64,000 nt of DNA from Agrypnia vestita. Its lineage: Eukaryota; Arthropoda; Insecta; Trichoptera; Phryganeidae. Below the pieces are notes generated by a model, which did no database searches, had not been told where the DNA came from, and was given only the letters and a program-made list of their open reading frames with translations. The position numbers were made by a program, and so were the translations under genes. The stretch is from the NCBI GenBank assembly GCA_016648135.1, contig JADDOH010000317.1:62001-126000 (forward strand), in the 5' to 3' direction. Every line of letters starts with the position of its first letter. Positions within the stretch are counted from its first letter, which is position 1. Shown here in pieces: positions 1-8,915 of the stretch.

Positions 1-526
1 AAATTATTTATTTCCATTTTATTCATAAAAATTCATAAAATTCCAATACATTTTTCTCATCAGAGATTCAACATAATGCACATGACAATATTGCATACAA
101 AAAGGGCGCCAAGCGCTGCTTCCTACAAGACATCAACATATTTTAAAAATATTTTCATAACATATACAAATTCCACACATATTTGTATCGACACTTGTAG
201 CTGGAAATAACATCGGCAGCCAAACAGGCTGCATTTTTCATATTCATTCAACAAAGGGCCAATCTCCGGTCTAGTGTCCGGGCGATGTTGTTCTACAGCT
301 AGTTGGAAGCAGTATGCGCGCGCGGCCCCCCTCCAGTCGCGGCAACAGCCGCTGGGCACTGACTTGCGCGCGCTCCAAGCGGCAACCCGATTTTCAGTAG
401 CGGCATACACGCCTCGTCTCCAATGCAATTTTCTGTATGTAGCGGCTGATTTATTGTGGACACGCGCCGCTCATAGTGGTCATGTTATGTTCTCATTTTT
501 TACATGGCTCAACCCTGTCCGTTCCA
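1..526 (-). repeat. BEL/Pao 3' LTR, partial (cut by window edge)
   Basis: This segment lies just downstream (in element orientation) of the pol stop codon and a polypurine run. It begins with TGGAACGG at position 526 and runs off the left edge of the window. The same sequence recurs in inverse orientation at 23475-24003, nearly identical by eye with scattered single-base and one-base indel differences. That supports it being the start of a long LTR rather than unique 3' UTR. The coding-looking ORFs inside it are chance frames shared by both copies. Confidence 0.75.
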
Positions 527-528
527 TA

Positions 529-540
529 CTCCCCCCGTGT
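529..540 (-). other. Polypurine tract of the BEL/Pao element
   Basis: Read on the minus strand this is a purine run dominated by six G residues, placed 2 bases before the TGGAACGG that opens the 3' LTR and about 50 bases after the pol stop. The position and purine bias fit the plus-strand priming site of an LTR retrotransposon. It also helps fix the LTR start at 526. Confidence 0.7.
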
Positions 541-586
541 GGCCTGCCCGCACTTATCAGGAGGACAGGGTATGCTGCCAGCGCCC

Positions 587-3500
587 TTATGCTGGATTCC
601 CCTTCAGCATGATTATTCTTGTGGCTGGTCGAGTATAATCGCCCGCAGCTGTGCGTACTCGGACGACTCGAATTTGTCCATCGGGCGCCGGGCGGGCTTC
701 CAAAATTCGCCCTCTGGGCCATGTGTTGCGGGGCAGCGCGGGATCTGCGATGACGGCCATCTCGCCTTCCTTAATTGCGGGCGCGGGCTCCTGCCATTTA
801 TTTCGGCGCGCCAATGTCGGCAAGTATTCTTTCATCCACCGCCGCCAGAATAAATCGGCCATCTGTTGCGATATTCTCCACTGTCTTTTCAGGCATACAT
901 TTTCATCTAGCGCCCCGTATACCGCCAAATGTGAATTGCGGCCGGTCGCTCCCAGCAACAGATGGTTCGGCGTAAGAGGCGCGTCATCTTTCGGATCAAC
1001 CGATACATGCGTCAACGGACGGCTATTCACAGTATATTCGGCCTCAGCCAACAGAGTCCTCAAGGTTTCTTCCCGCGGTGCCCGCTCCTTCAAAGTAGCC
1101 TCCAACGCCCGCTTCACGGCGCGTACCAGGCTCTCCCAGGCGCCACCCATATGTGGGGCGAGGGGGGGGTTGAAGTTCCACTCAACCCCGCTCTCCGCGA
1201 GGTGCCCATGCATCCGCGGGTCACTTCTCAAATCCTTCAGCGCGGCTGCCATCTCTTTTTCCGCGCCTCGAAAATTGGTTCCATTATCGGAATATAGTAG
1301 GCGCGGATGCCCGCGCCGCGCTGCCATTCGCCTTATAGCGAGTATGGCCGAGTCTGCAGACAAAGACTCGGCGATTTCCAAATGTACGGCGCGCGTTGTG
1401 AGGCATGTAAATAGCGCGCCGTACCGCTTCTCTCTTCGCCGGCCGATAGTCACCTGCATTGGGCCAAAATAATCGAGCCCACAATGGTAAAAAGCGGGAG
1501 TATTGTAAGCCAGTCGGCAATCTGGCATTTGGCCCATTAACGGCGGTTGCGGCTGGCTTTTTCTGTTTCGGCACGCTTGGCATTCATATTTCACCCGGCG
1601 CACTGTGGGTCTCAATTTTAAAATATAAAAATTCTCCCGCACATCTGCCACAGTTTTCTCAGTGCCCGGGTGATTTTCCTTCTCATGATAATGCCTTATC
1701 ATCAAGCGGGCATACGGGTGAGAGCCGTCCAATACTACCGGCGCCCTCAAGCCGGCCGGTATTTCATGCACCGCGGTCTGCTCGAGCCGCGAGCCCATCC
1801 GTATAACTCCATATTCATCCAGGCGCGGCGTCAGTGGATACAGCCGGCTGGTCCTTGGGACGGCTCCACCGCGGTGTAAAATTTTTATCTCCGTGCCGAA
1901 CGCCTCCGCCTGAGAATGCAATATCCATGCGCGCTCGGCTGCTATTCTTTCGTCGCAGGTGACATCTCGGCCGGACCGCTCTTCAGCGCGGCGGCGGCAA
2001 TTCCAAATGAAGCGCCTTATCCATGCCGCGGTGCGCACCAATTTTGTCCATGATGAGAAGCGCTTTATATCGGGCAATGCTCCCCCCGTGGGCGTTCTTC
2101 CGGTCACCAAAACAATGTCTGCTCTTTTTTCCAGTACTGTGTTATCTGGTTGCCGCCGGCGGCTCTCTTGCGGCCACGCCGACTCTCCCCGGTGTAGAAA
2201 GTCAGGGCCGCTGAACCACATACCATCAGCGGCCAAATCTGGGAGTTCGCCGTCCCGTGTCCCAATATCAGCGGGATTATGTTTAGTGGGGACCCATCTC
2301 CAATCGGCGATTTTTGTCAGTTCATCAATCTCTCCCAGCCGGTTAGCGACAAAAGTCGAATACGCCCGGGGGTCGGTCCGCAACCAGCATAACACCGTGG
2401 TGGAATCGGTCCACAGTACCGTACGGGCTATTTTACAGCGGTACTCTTTTTTCACAGCCGCCGACAGTCGCGCGGCGATAAGTGCCGCTTGCAGCTCTAG
2501 CCTCGGTATTGACAGCGGTTTCAGCGGTGCCACCTTACATTTTGCCGAGATGAAGGCTACGGAATTGCCACCCTCTCCTGTCTCGACAAAATAGGCCACC
2601 GCGCAGCTCGCTTTTTCAGAGGCGTCGCAAAACACATGAAGCGCGACTTCACTATCGCGGCGGGATATGCACGGGCGCGCGATTTCACATTTCACATTCC
2701 TTATTAGCTCGCACCACGCGTACCATTTATCGGCGTGCTCGGGTTGTATCCTCTCTTCCCATCCAATTTTAGAGCGCCATACATCCTGTAATAGGATTTT
2801 TGACCTTATTAGTATGCAGGCCAAAAATCCGATGGGGTCAAATATTTTCATTACGGCGCTCAATATTTGTCTCTTTGTCGGGCGGCCAGCCTCCGTTATT
2901 TCTGGCAAGTTCACAAATTGAAAAACAAATTTGTCGGAGGCCGGCTCCCATGCAATCCCGAGCACTTTTTCTGCCGTTGTCTCCGCCCCGATAATCCTCA
3001 TCGGTTCCACCGCTCTTAAGGCGGGCTCAATTTTTTCTAATACTTCAGGATCATTGGAGGCCCAGTTACAGAGCTGCATTTTCCCTCGACGCAGTATTTC
3101 AGTCACTTCGGTGAACATTTTTAAGGCCTCTTCAGTTGAATCTACTGCGTCGAGGTAATCGTCCATATAAAATGTAGTTTCAACCGCCTTTGCCGCGGTC
3201 GGAAATTCTGTGGCACTGGCTTGCGCAATCCGGTTCCTCACATACTGTGCACTGCTGGGCGAGCAGGTGGCGCCAAAAATCATAGACGACATTTGGTAAG
3301 TCGTCGGCACCTGCTCGCCTGGTTGTTTCCATAAAAATAATTGCGCCGCTTGGTCGGCCTCTCGGATTTTTATGCGCAAAAACATTTCTTTTACATCGGC
3401 TGCCAGTGCCACTTTTCCTTCCCGGAACCGGAACACACTGCCTAGAAGTGAACTCAGCAGGTCCGGCCCCGTCAATAGCATATCATTCAGTGATATTCCT

Positions 3501-5080
3501 CGGCACTTACTCGCGGCATCAAATACTATACGTATTTTGCCGGGCTTGTTTGGGTTAAAGACTGCAAAATGCGGCAAGTAAAACTTAAATTTCAGCGCTT
3601 TTTCTTCGGCGGGTGACAAGGCGCGGGCGTAATCTTTCTCAAAATATTCATTTATTTTCGCCCTGTACGCCGTCGCATATGCAGTATCTTTTTCCATTTT
3701 TCTTTCAATCCCCGCCAGGCGGTTGGCGGCGCACTGGCGGCTGTCTGGGAAATTAACATCATCCATCTTCCAAAGAAGGCCCGTTTCCCATTGCCCGGTA
3801 GGTAATTGCCGCGTAGTGGCCTTCATAATAGCGGCGGCGCGGGCGTCTTCTCTATTGACGCGGGCCGCGGCAGTGATTCCCAGTGAATCCACTGCAAAAT
3901 GCGCCCTTATCAGCGCCTCCAGATCGTTATCGGCCGCCGGCACCGTGGCGCCGGAGAGCGCCAAAACCGTCGCGGTGCCGGCGGGTGGCCGGCGGCCAAG
4001 CTCGCCGTGTGTGGTCCATCCCAGGGCTGTGCGGGAGCGCAATCCGCCGGTAGGTATTTCAGTCACCTCCCGGGTGACGATCAAATGCGCGTGGTCCTGG
4101 CCTATCAATATTTGTGGCTCCACTTCATTAAACTCCGCGCACTTTCCACCAACACACGCGCGTTCTAAGTCATTTTCATTTTTATTTTTATTTTTATTTT
4201 TATTTTGGCACTCGCATTTCTTTAGCACTTTTTGCGCGGGCAGAGCGAGCTGTTTGACTGTGCTCGCCCGCATTTCATATGCAGCCTCACTCCCCCGCAC
4301 TGTGAGATTTACATCTTGGGACCGGTCATCTGAGGAACACATTCCATTTGCGCCGTGAATTCTAAGTCCGCGCACCGGTCCGCGGGCCCCGACGGCGCTG
4401 GCCACTGTTTCATCGACGAGAGTGACGGTCGAACCCTCATCGAGAAGCGCGTAAATTTTCACTTGGCCTCGGGGCCCACTCACAGTCACCAACAAAACTT
4501 TTAATAGTACGGCATATCGCCCATTGTCCAATTTTGCGTGCCCCACTGTATTATCGCGGGGCGCCGTAACATTCGTCGCGGGGGTGGTAGTTGGGGCGGC
4601 CGCGGCGGCGCCGCTTGACCCGCGCGGTGGCGCGCTTCGCGGGGCGCCTCGCCCGCCTCGCCTGTGTTGATCGCGGCCACGCCCGCCTCGCCCGCCGCGC
4701 CCGGATCGATGTTCTTCAGCGGCTTGGGGCGGGCGGCGATTTTCTTCTAAGTGCAGCGAGTGGTGGTGTGGTGCTCGGCATCCATTTTCGCCGCACCGCT
4801 TGGCCTTGCAGATAGGCAACATATGCCCCCTTGTTAGGCAATTAAAGCAGACAGCGGCCCGCCTTGCCAATGTCCATCTCTCCCGTACTGATTTATTCCA
4901 ATACGCCCTACAATCCAGCAGGGCGTGATTTGCCATATGGCAGGCGCAGCATCTGGCGGCGCTCGTTGACGGTCTACTTTCTTCACCGTCTTCCGTCAAT
5001 TGGTGAACTTGACCGCTTCGGCGGGCGGTCATCTTCTGGCTCGCTTTTGGTCTACATCCGGCGTATGGCGCCATGTCCAA
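587..5080 (-). CDS. pol: BEL/Pao retrotransposon Pol polyprotein (with nucleocapsid zinc knuckles)
   Basis: A 1497-residue open frame without internal stops. Visible order: Cys/His zinc knuckles (about residues 44-110, including CFNCLTRGH), a low-complexity Arg/Gly/Ala linker, an aspartic protease with ALLDEGST (about 211-218), reverse transcriptase with YMDD (about 638-641), RNase H with DAS near 822 and WTDST near 893, then integrase. The integrase has an HHCC zinc module (about 1129-1172) and a DDE core at LDYFGP, YSDNGTNF and GGAWES (about 1200, 1263, 1314). This order, RNase H directly before integrase, and the 'LLDEGS' protease form identify BEL/Pao. The frame is +1 relative to gag because of a 34-bp duplication just upstream, so its first Met is probably not a natural start. 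No envelope ORF follows. Base composition is much more GC-rich than the surrounding DNA. Confidence 0.95.
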   Translation of the reverse strand: MDMAPYAGCRPKASQKMTARRSGQVHQLTEDGEESRPSTSAARCCACHMANHALLDCRAYWNKSVRERWTLARRAAVCFNCLTRGHMLPICKAKRCGENGCRAPHHHSLHLEENRRPPQAAEEHRSGRGGRGGRGRDQHRRGGRGAPRSAPPRGSSGAAAAAPTTTPATNVTAPRDNTVGHAKLDNGRYAVLLKVLLVTVSGPRGQVKIYALLDEGSTVTLVDETVASAVGARGPVRGLRIHGANGMCSSDDRSQDVNLTVRGSEAAYEMRASTVKQLALPAQKVLKKCECQNKNKNKNKNENDLERACVGGKCAEFNEVEPQILIGQDHAHLIVTREVTEIPTGGLRSRTALGWTTHGELGRRPPAGTATVLALSGATVPAADNDLEALIRAHFAVDSLGITAAARVNREDARAAAIMKATTRQLPTGQWETGLLWKMDDVNFPDSRQCAANRLAGIERKMEKDTAYATAYRAKINEYFEKDYARALSPAEEKALKFKFYLPHFAVFNPNKPGKIRIVFDAASKCRGISLNDMLLTGPDLLSSLLGSVFRFREGKVALAADVKEMFLRIKIREADQAAQLFLWKQPGEQVPTTYQMSSMIFGATCSPSSAQYVRNRIAQASATEFPTAAKAVETTFYMDDYLDAVDSTEEALKMFTEVTEILRRGKMQLCNWASNDPEVLEKIEPALRAVEPMRIIGAETTAEKVLGIAWEPASDKFVFQFVNLPEITEAGRPTKRQILSAVMKIFDPIGFLACILIRSKILLQDVWRSKIGWEERIQPEHADKWYAWCELIRNVKCEIARPCISRRDSEVALHVFCDASEKASCAVAYFVETGEGGNSVAFISAKCKVAPLKPLSIPRLELQAALIAARLSAAVKKEYRCKIARTVLWTDSTTVLCWLRTDPRAYSTFVANRLGEIDELTKIADWRWVPTKHNPADIGTRDGELPDLAADGMWFSGPDFLHRGESAWPQESRRRQPDNTVLEKRADIVLVTGRTPTGGALPDIKRFSSWTKLVRTAAWIRRFIWNCRRRAEERSGRDVTCDERIAAERAWILHSQAEAFGTEIKILHRGGAVPRTSRLYPLTPRLDEYGVIRMGSRLEQTAVHEIPAGLRAPVVLDGSHPYARLMIRHYHEKENHPGTEKTVADVRENFYILKLRPTVRRVKYECQACRNRKSQPQPPLMGQMPDCRLAYNTPAFYHCGLDYFGPMQVTIGRRREKRYGALFTCLTTRAVHLEIAESLSADSAILAIRRMAARRGHPRLLYSDNGTNFRGAEKEMAAALKDLRSDPRMHGHLAESGVEWNFNPPLAPHMGGAWESLVRAVKRALEATLKERAPREETLRTLLAEAEYTVNSRPLTHVSVDPKDDAPLTPNHLLLGATGRNSHLAVYGALDENVCLKRQWRISQQMADLFWRRWMKEYLPTLARRNKWQEPAPAIKEGEMAVIADPALPRNTWPRGRILEARPAPDGQIRVVRVRTAAGDYTRPATRIIMLKGNPA
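4172..4206 (-). repeat. In-frame hexanucleotide microsatellite in pol
   Basis: About five to six units of TTTTAT (plus strand) sit between the protease and RT parts of pol. They translate on the minus strand into an alternating Asn-Lys run. The six-base unit keeps the frame, so copy-number changes are tolerated. It is AT-rich inside an otherwise GC-rich ORF, so it probably arose by slippage in this copy or its recent parent. Confidence 0.85.
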
Positions 5081-6350
5081 TATGTCGACCAGCCAGTCCG
5101 ATAAGTCCTTTATTGTAATGTTGGTTGGTCCGCCTCTCCTTGAGTTCAGTGATGTTGGTTGGTCCGCCTCTCCTTGAATTTAGCCACATTAATTTCGCCG
5201 ACATGGGAAGCTTGCCGACCATTTCTGTAAGTAGCTGCGGTGACGTTAGGTATTTTCGATCAAAGCCATGCACGGTCGCCACCACATTTCTGATGGCTAT
5301 AGCATAATCGGTCAGCGCGTCTATCGGCGAATCTTCAGTGATACGTGGGTGGCGGCGGACTCTTTCCAGCATGCTATCAATAATGTCCTCGGAATTGCCG
5401 AAGCGGTTTTTCAGTGTCCGCATAATCTCCTCCAAATTCTGTGGGTCCACTAGAAGCGGCGCGACTGCTTCGCGCGCTCGTCCTTTCAGCGCCGTTTGTA
5501 GGCGCATAATATTTTCAGGCGGCGACAATCCACATAGAACTGACGACTGCTCATACTGCGCCAGGAAAGTCGGCCACTCGAAGGGGTCTCCGGAAAAATG
5601 CGGCAATTCTTTGACGCCTGATTGTCGCGCCAAAATTGCTGAAACCGGCGCCTCTCCCGCAGTAGGTTGTGAGCGGGTGCTGTTGGCCTGGCGTGAATTG
5701 AGCGCCTCTTCAATCAGTGAGTTGACCATCCGTCTTTGTTCCGGATGGCTCAGGACCCAATCTCTCGTAAATGTGCTCGGTTCAGGACAACGGCCCCGCT
5801 GTCCAGATCGGTCTGATGACACAATCGCGTACTCCTCCATGACGTCATCGGCCGCGGCAACTGGTGGGCGGCGGGTGGTGACGTCATCGGCCGCGACAAC
5901 TGGTGAGCGGCGAGTGGTGACGTCATCGGCTGCGACGACTGGTAGGCAGCGAGTGGTGACGTCATCGGTCGCGACCACTGGTGGGCGGCGGGTGGTGACG
6001 TCATCGGTGGCGGCTGGTGTCGGCCGCTTGGGTGTGACATCATCAGCGGCGACCGAGGCTGGTCGCTTGGGTGCCGCCCTGGTCGGTTGCCTCTTTGCAG
6101 GCGACACATTTGCAGCTTCGGATGCGTCTGCCTTTGCTGAGCAGATCCGGATGAGCGCCTCCGCGTGCTCTCGCTGGAGTTCTCGTATGAGCTGCTGTTG
6201 GCGTCGGATCTCCGCCGCTTGCCGGCGGACGGTGTCCTCCGTGGATGTCGTGGAGGCCCGGTCCACTTCAGAACCGGCTCGTTCCGGTGCCACAGGCTCG
6301 TCCTGGTCGTGGTCTCCCCCAACAGAGTGTCTCGATCCCTCTTGAGACAT
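5052..6350 (-). CDS. gag: BEL/Pao Gag protein
   Basis: A 432-residue ORF starting 48 bases inside the 5' LTR boundary. It has a coiled-coil-like, Gln/Arg-rich N-terminal part (QLIRELQREHAEAL), then five 13-residue repeats beginning DDVT. The capsid-like region follows, with the motif LPHFSGDPFEWPTFLAQYEQ, typical of BEL/Pao and related insect Gag proteins (the usual form is LP.F.G.p.eW..F...F). The C terminus after about residue 400 is out of frame owing to a 34-bp tandem duplication and ends in a short unrelated tail. The nucleocapsid zinc knuckles therefore lie in the pol frame, not here. Gag and pol overlap by 29 bp. The role is particle formation and RNA packaging for the element. Confidence 0.9.
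   Translation of the reverse strand: MSQEGSRHSVGGDHDQDEPVAPERAGSEVDRASTTSTEDTVRRQAAEIRRQQQLIRELQREHAEALIRICSAKADASEAANVSPAKRQPTRAAPKRPASVAADDVTPKRPTPAATDDVTTRRPPVVATDDVTTRCLPVVAADDVTTRRSPVVAADDVTTRRPPVAAADDVMEEYAIVSSDRSGQRGRCPEPSTFTRDWVLSHPEQRRMVNSLIEEALNSRQANSTRSQPTAGEAPVSAILARQSGVKELPHFSGDPFEWPTFLAQYEQSSVLCGLSPPENIMRLQTALKGRAREAVAPLLVDPQNLEEIMRTLKNRFGNSEDIIDSMLERVRRHPRITEDSPIDALTDYAIAIRNVVATVHGFDRKYLTSPQLLTEMVGKLPMSAKLMWLNSRRGGPTNITELKERRTNQHYNKGLIGLAGRHIGHGAIRRM
5116..5183. repeat. 34-bp tandem duplication that splits gag from pol
   Basis: Two adjacent 34-base units, 5116-5149 and 5150-5183, differ at only three positions (TAATG/TGATG, then GAGTTCAG/GAATTTAG). Because 34 is not a multiple of three, the second unit shifts the reading frame by one. 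The gag frame then stops at 5052, and the frame that encodes the zinc knuckles and enzymes opens at 5080. Most BEL/Pao elements carry one continuous gag-pol ORF, so this duplication is the likely cause of the split. Confidence 0.85.
5840..6040 (-). repeat. 39-bp tandem repeats in gag, each with TGACGTCA
   Basis: Five perfect TGACGTCA octamers occur at 5840, 5879, 5918, 5957 and 5996, exactly 39 bases apart. A degenerate sixth unit lies near 6035. On the coding strand each unit encodes 13 residues starting DDVT, followed by an Arg/Pro/Val/Ala-rich part. Units differ by a few substitutions, so the array is a minisatellite that has started to diverge. Confidence 0.9.
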
Positions 6351-6378
6351 GGTGGTCGTCAGCGAAGCTCAGATCTCC

Positions 6379-6397
6379 GGCTCGAACAGGACCAAAA
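6379..6397 (-). other. Candidate primer-binding site of the BEL/Pao element
   Basis: On the minus strand the LTR ends in CCGGAACA. Three bases later comes TGGTCCTGTTCGAGCC, beginning with the TGG that pairs with a tRNA CCA end. Placement is right for a minus-strand primer-binding site. I could not match it to a particular tRNA from memory, so the primer identity is open. Confidence 0.55.
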
Positions 6398-6960
6398 TGT
6401 TCCGGATGGGAACACCTTTTTTATGCGGCTCAGTAGTCTTCGCTGGTGGGGCAGAGATCGCCACCAGAATTTGCAGTGAAGCTCGTAGTCCGTGGATATG
6501 CCAGAAGTCAAACGCCGAAGTAGTGCTTTTATCGTATTAAAGTCGAAGAAAAAATCCGAAGCGAAGTCCAAGTCAGAAAGCAGTGGTCACAAAAATCCAA
6601 GAAAGCAGAGTCCAAAGTAGGTGAGCAGGGTCAGAAAGAAAAGGCAGCAAGAAGATTGTCCAAATAGCGGTTCTCGTACCGACGCGGGTGGCGTATCTGT
6701 GGTACCCGCTCAAAAAATGCATTTTATTTATACCAAATTCAAAATTTCACAAGATTGCGTCATAGCATGTTACAGAAACCAATGAGATTGCGTAATTCTG
6801 GGAAGGCGCCGCAGCGCTCCCAGCGGCCGAGCGGTGAACTACGTCATTCGCGGTTGCACAATTTCACCGCGCGGCAGATTTCATATGACAGATACAAATT
6901 AATTCATAAAAAATGCATTTTAGCTCCCAAGAGACTAATACTGTGTTATTTTGTAATAAC
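6398..6960 (-). repeat. BEL/Pao 5' LTR, apparently truncated at its outer end
   Basis: This stretch precedes the primer-binding site and gag in element orientation. It matches 24934-25493 in inverse orientation almost base for base, including a TATA box and the CCGGAACA terminus; one 3-base indel is visible near 6472. Similarity stops abruptly at 6960 on GTTATTACAAAATAAC, a short inverted repeat. The other copy continues for about 1.46 kb beyond this point, and the element's own 3' LTR starts with that missing part. The 5' LTR therefore seems to have lost most of its U3 region. Confidence 0.75.
6726..6733 (-). promoter_or_regulatory. TATA box in BEL/Pao 5' LTR
   Basis: TATAAATA on the minus strand, about 330 bases before the LTR end. 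It is followed by a GC-richer leader, and the same box is conserved at 25162-25169 in the second LTR. It is the best candidate core promoter for the element's transcript. Confidence 0.6.
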
Positions 6961-7044
6961 TCACTATTGTAATCAAACTTTAGTAATGATTCCAATTTGA
7001 AAAAACCATTAAATTTTCTAAAAATTCTAAATTATACTATAATT

Positions 7045-7448
7045 ATTATATTTTTTTTAACGAAAATTTTGGTAGATCTTCTTGATCGTCGCCACGAGTC
7101 TGCTTGCAAAGTTTCAGCTCTATTGGATCACGGGAAAAGGGTTAAAAATCGATCCAAAGTTTTTTCGTCAGATAAGCAGACAAGACGACAAGTAGACAAG
7201 CAGACGCTAAGAGTTAAAAGAAAGGGAGTAAAAAACCATTCAAAATTTTAAAAATCCAAAAATTAATTAATTTTTTAACGAAAATTTGACAGATCTTCTT
7301 GATCGTCGCCACGAGTCTGCTTGCAAAGTTTCACCTCGATTGGATCACGGGAAAGGGGTTTAAAATGGTTTAAAGTTTTTTGGTCAGACAAGAAGACAAG
7401 CAGACGCCACGAGTTAATATAAAGGGAGTAAAAAAGTAACCCATAAGA
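7045..7448 (+). repeat. Dispersed repeat family 'A', two tandem units
   Basis: Two adjacent related units (about 7045-7268 and 7269-7448) share the block GATCTTCTTGATCGTCGCCA, then GAGTCTGCTTGCAAAGTTTC and a GGATCACGGGAAA segment, and each ends near AAAGGGAGTAAAAAA. The same blocks recur in inverse orientation at about 41330-41690 and 57405-58035. No ORF is evident. It is an interspersed non-coding repeat of unknown class, which abuts the truncated end of the BEL 5' LTR. Confidence 0.75.
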
Positions 7449-7499
7449 ATGAACATTGTTTTCACCACTTTTGTATTGAAAAATATCGACATGTTTCAG

Positions 7500-7604
7500 A
7501 GCCCATGGCCCATGGCCCCTTCGTAATACAATTGTATACTAAGAAATTAAATTCAAAAATCGAAGTATAGACAATTATTATTATTATTATTATTATAACG
7601 ATGT
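7500..7604. repeat. Simple repeats next to family A
   Basis: A duplicated CCATGGCC-type motif (CCCATGGCCCATGGCCCC) lies near 7502 and an (ATT)n run of about eight units near 7576-7600. No coding signal is seen. Confidence 0.7.
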
Positions 7605-7606
7605 TA

Positions 7607-8480
7607 TACAGCGTGGTGTAGAGGGTGTAACAGAGATATTCCATAGTAAAGGTAGATCCTGCCTAAATTACGAGTCGAAAATTTTCCAGCAACTATGTTC
7701 TTTTCGAAAATGTTCAAGCAACAATGCCCCTAATATCGGAACATAGTTATGGAGAAAAGCGACTTCAAAGTTAGCATTTTTTTTAATATTTCAGATTTAT
7801 TCGGAAAATTTTGACTATGTACAAAATGTTCAAGAACAAAATACTGGATTTTATTCCCAGACACGTCATTTTATTTTTATTATCACACGTTATTTTATCC
7901 AAGACACGTCCACACATCCACCCCAGACAAGTTATATTATATATGACTCAGAGAGGCGAAACTATTTTTTATTTATGAAAGTAGGTACGGAAGTCTTTTT
8001 GGGTGTTTATAGGGCTTACGACCTATCGTACAGTTGGCTTACCCATCACAGACTAACACATCTATCAAGGTTTTTGGATGTTGTATATGAGTCATTCTCT
8101 TATTTGTTGTATTTAAACTCTCCCTGTCCATTTTCGTGACGTAGGTATTTAAAAATGTTAATTTTTGTTTTGTTTAATAATATAGGTTTGATGATACCTT
8201 CTCATAATACCTAATATTATCTCTAAAGTTTTAGAAACTGTAAAGAAATGAGGCTTTAATTGTATTTAATAAATAATCAAAAACACGTTTATGTTGTGAC
8301 AGAGTCGTCTATGTGTTGGGATTGGGTCTAATGTTGGGATTTTGTTAGAAATTGTTAGATTGATTAGAAATACAAAAAAATGCTAACTTTGATATTACTA
8401 CATTATTATTTGACTAACAATTTAGGCAGAAATCTATCAGTGAAGTATTCTACTAACTAGCTCTGTTATACCCGTTATAT
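7607..8480. mobile_element. Decayed copy of the TA-flanked foldback MITE ('family B')
   Basis: The left part (7607-7860) begins TACAGCGTGG and carries the diagnostic segments GAGTCGAAAATTTTC, ATGTTCAAGCAACAATG and ATAGTTATGGAG. The right part (8380-8480) ends CTAGCTCTGTTATACCCG. Both match the two arms of the intact element at 47062-47579. The copy is longer than the intact 518 bp, so other DNA has probably inserted between the arms. A segment at 7960-8100 also resembles 27520-27660. Confidence 0.5.
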
Positions 8481-8639
8481 GAATAGAGTTGGTGTTTTGT
8501 AAAAATGTTTTAACCCTCAAAATTGAAAAAAAAACCAATTAGTTTCATTTTCAAGTCAAATGATTAATTAACAAATAAGTTATATTATATGTCGAGGGAA
8601 AGTTGTTTGATCTGTAGTAATAGATAAAAAAAAACATAA

Positions 8640-8712
8640 GTTTTTGCTTTTTCCACCAATCAAACAATCCGTTTTCGCAAAAATCTATGCTTTGCGCTTT
8701 GCTGATAAAATT
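8640..8712 (+). mobile_element. Fragment of the GGCCCGG MITE
   Basis: The segment CACCAATCAAACAATCCG followed by TTTTCGCAAAAATCTATGCT matches the centre of the complete 144-bp element at 23118-23261 with a few substitutions. The ends are missing or unrecognisable. Confidence 0.55.
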
Positions 8713-8915
8713 ATCGGATCTTAAATAAAAAAGAATATTTATAACCGCAATACGATTTAAGTCACATATATATCTAATGTTGAATTGAAACTTCACAATG
8801 ATTTACTTTTTACATATGTGCATATTATTCTTAACGTCAAATATAGGATAAATCATATTCTTTATTTACAAAGTATATTTATTGCCGCAATAACTTCAAA
8901 GTCATATATAAATAT

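Noticed and set aside
123..428. A 101-codon ORF conserved at 23573-23845
   Set aside because: It is shared only because both lie in copies of the same LTR; a one-base indel changes its end, so it is not under coding constraint.
651..1472. Long plus-strand ORFs opposite the pol gene (also 1959-2594, 3723-4358, 5338-6345)
   Set aside because: They are antisense shadows produced by the GC-rich codon pattern of pol and gag, with no known domain.
5840..6040. CRISPR-like array
   Set aside because: Regular 39-bp periodicity, but units are contiguous without unique spacers and encode a protein repeat in a eukaryotic element.
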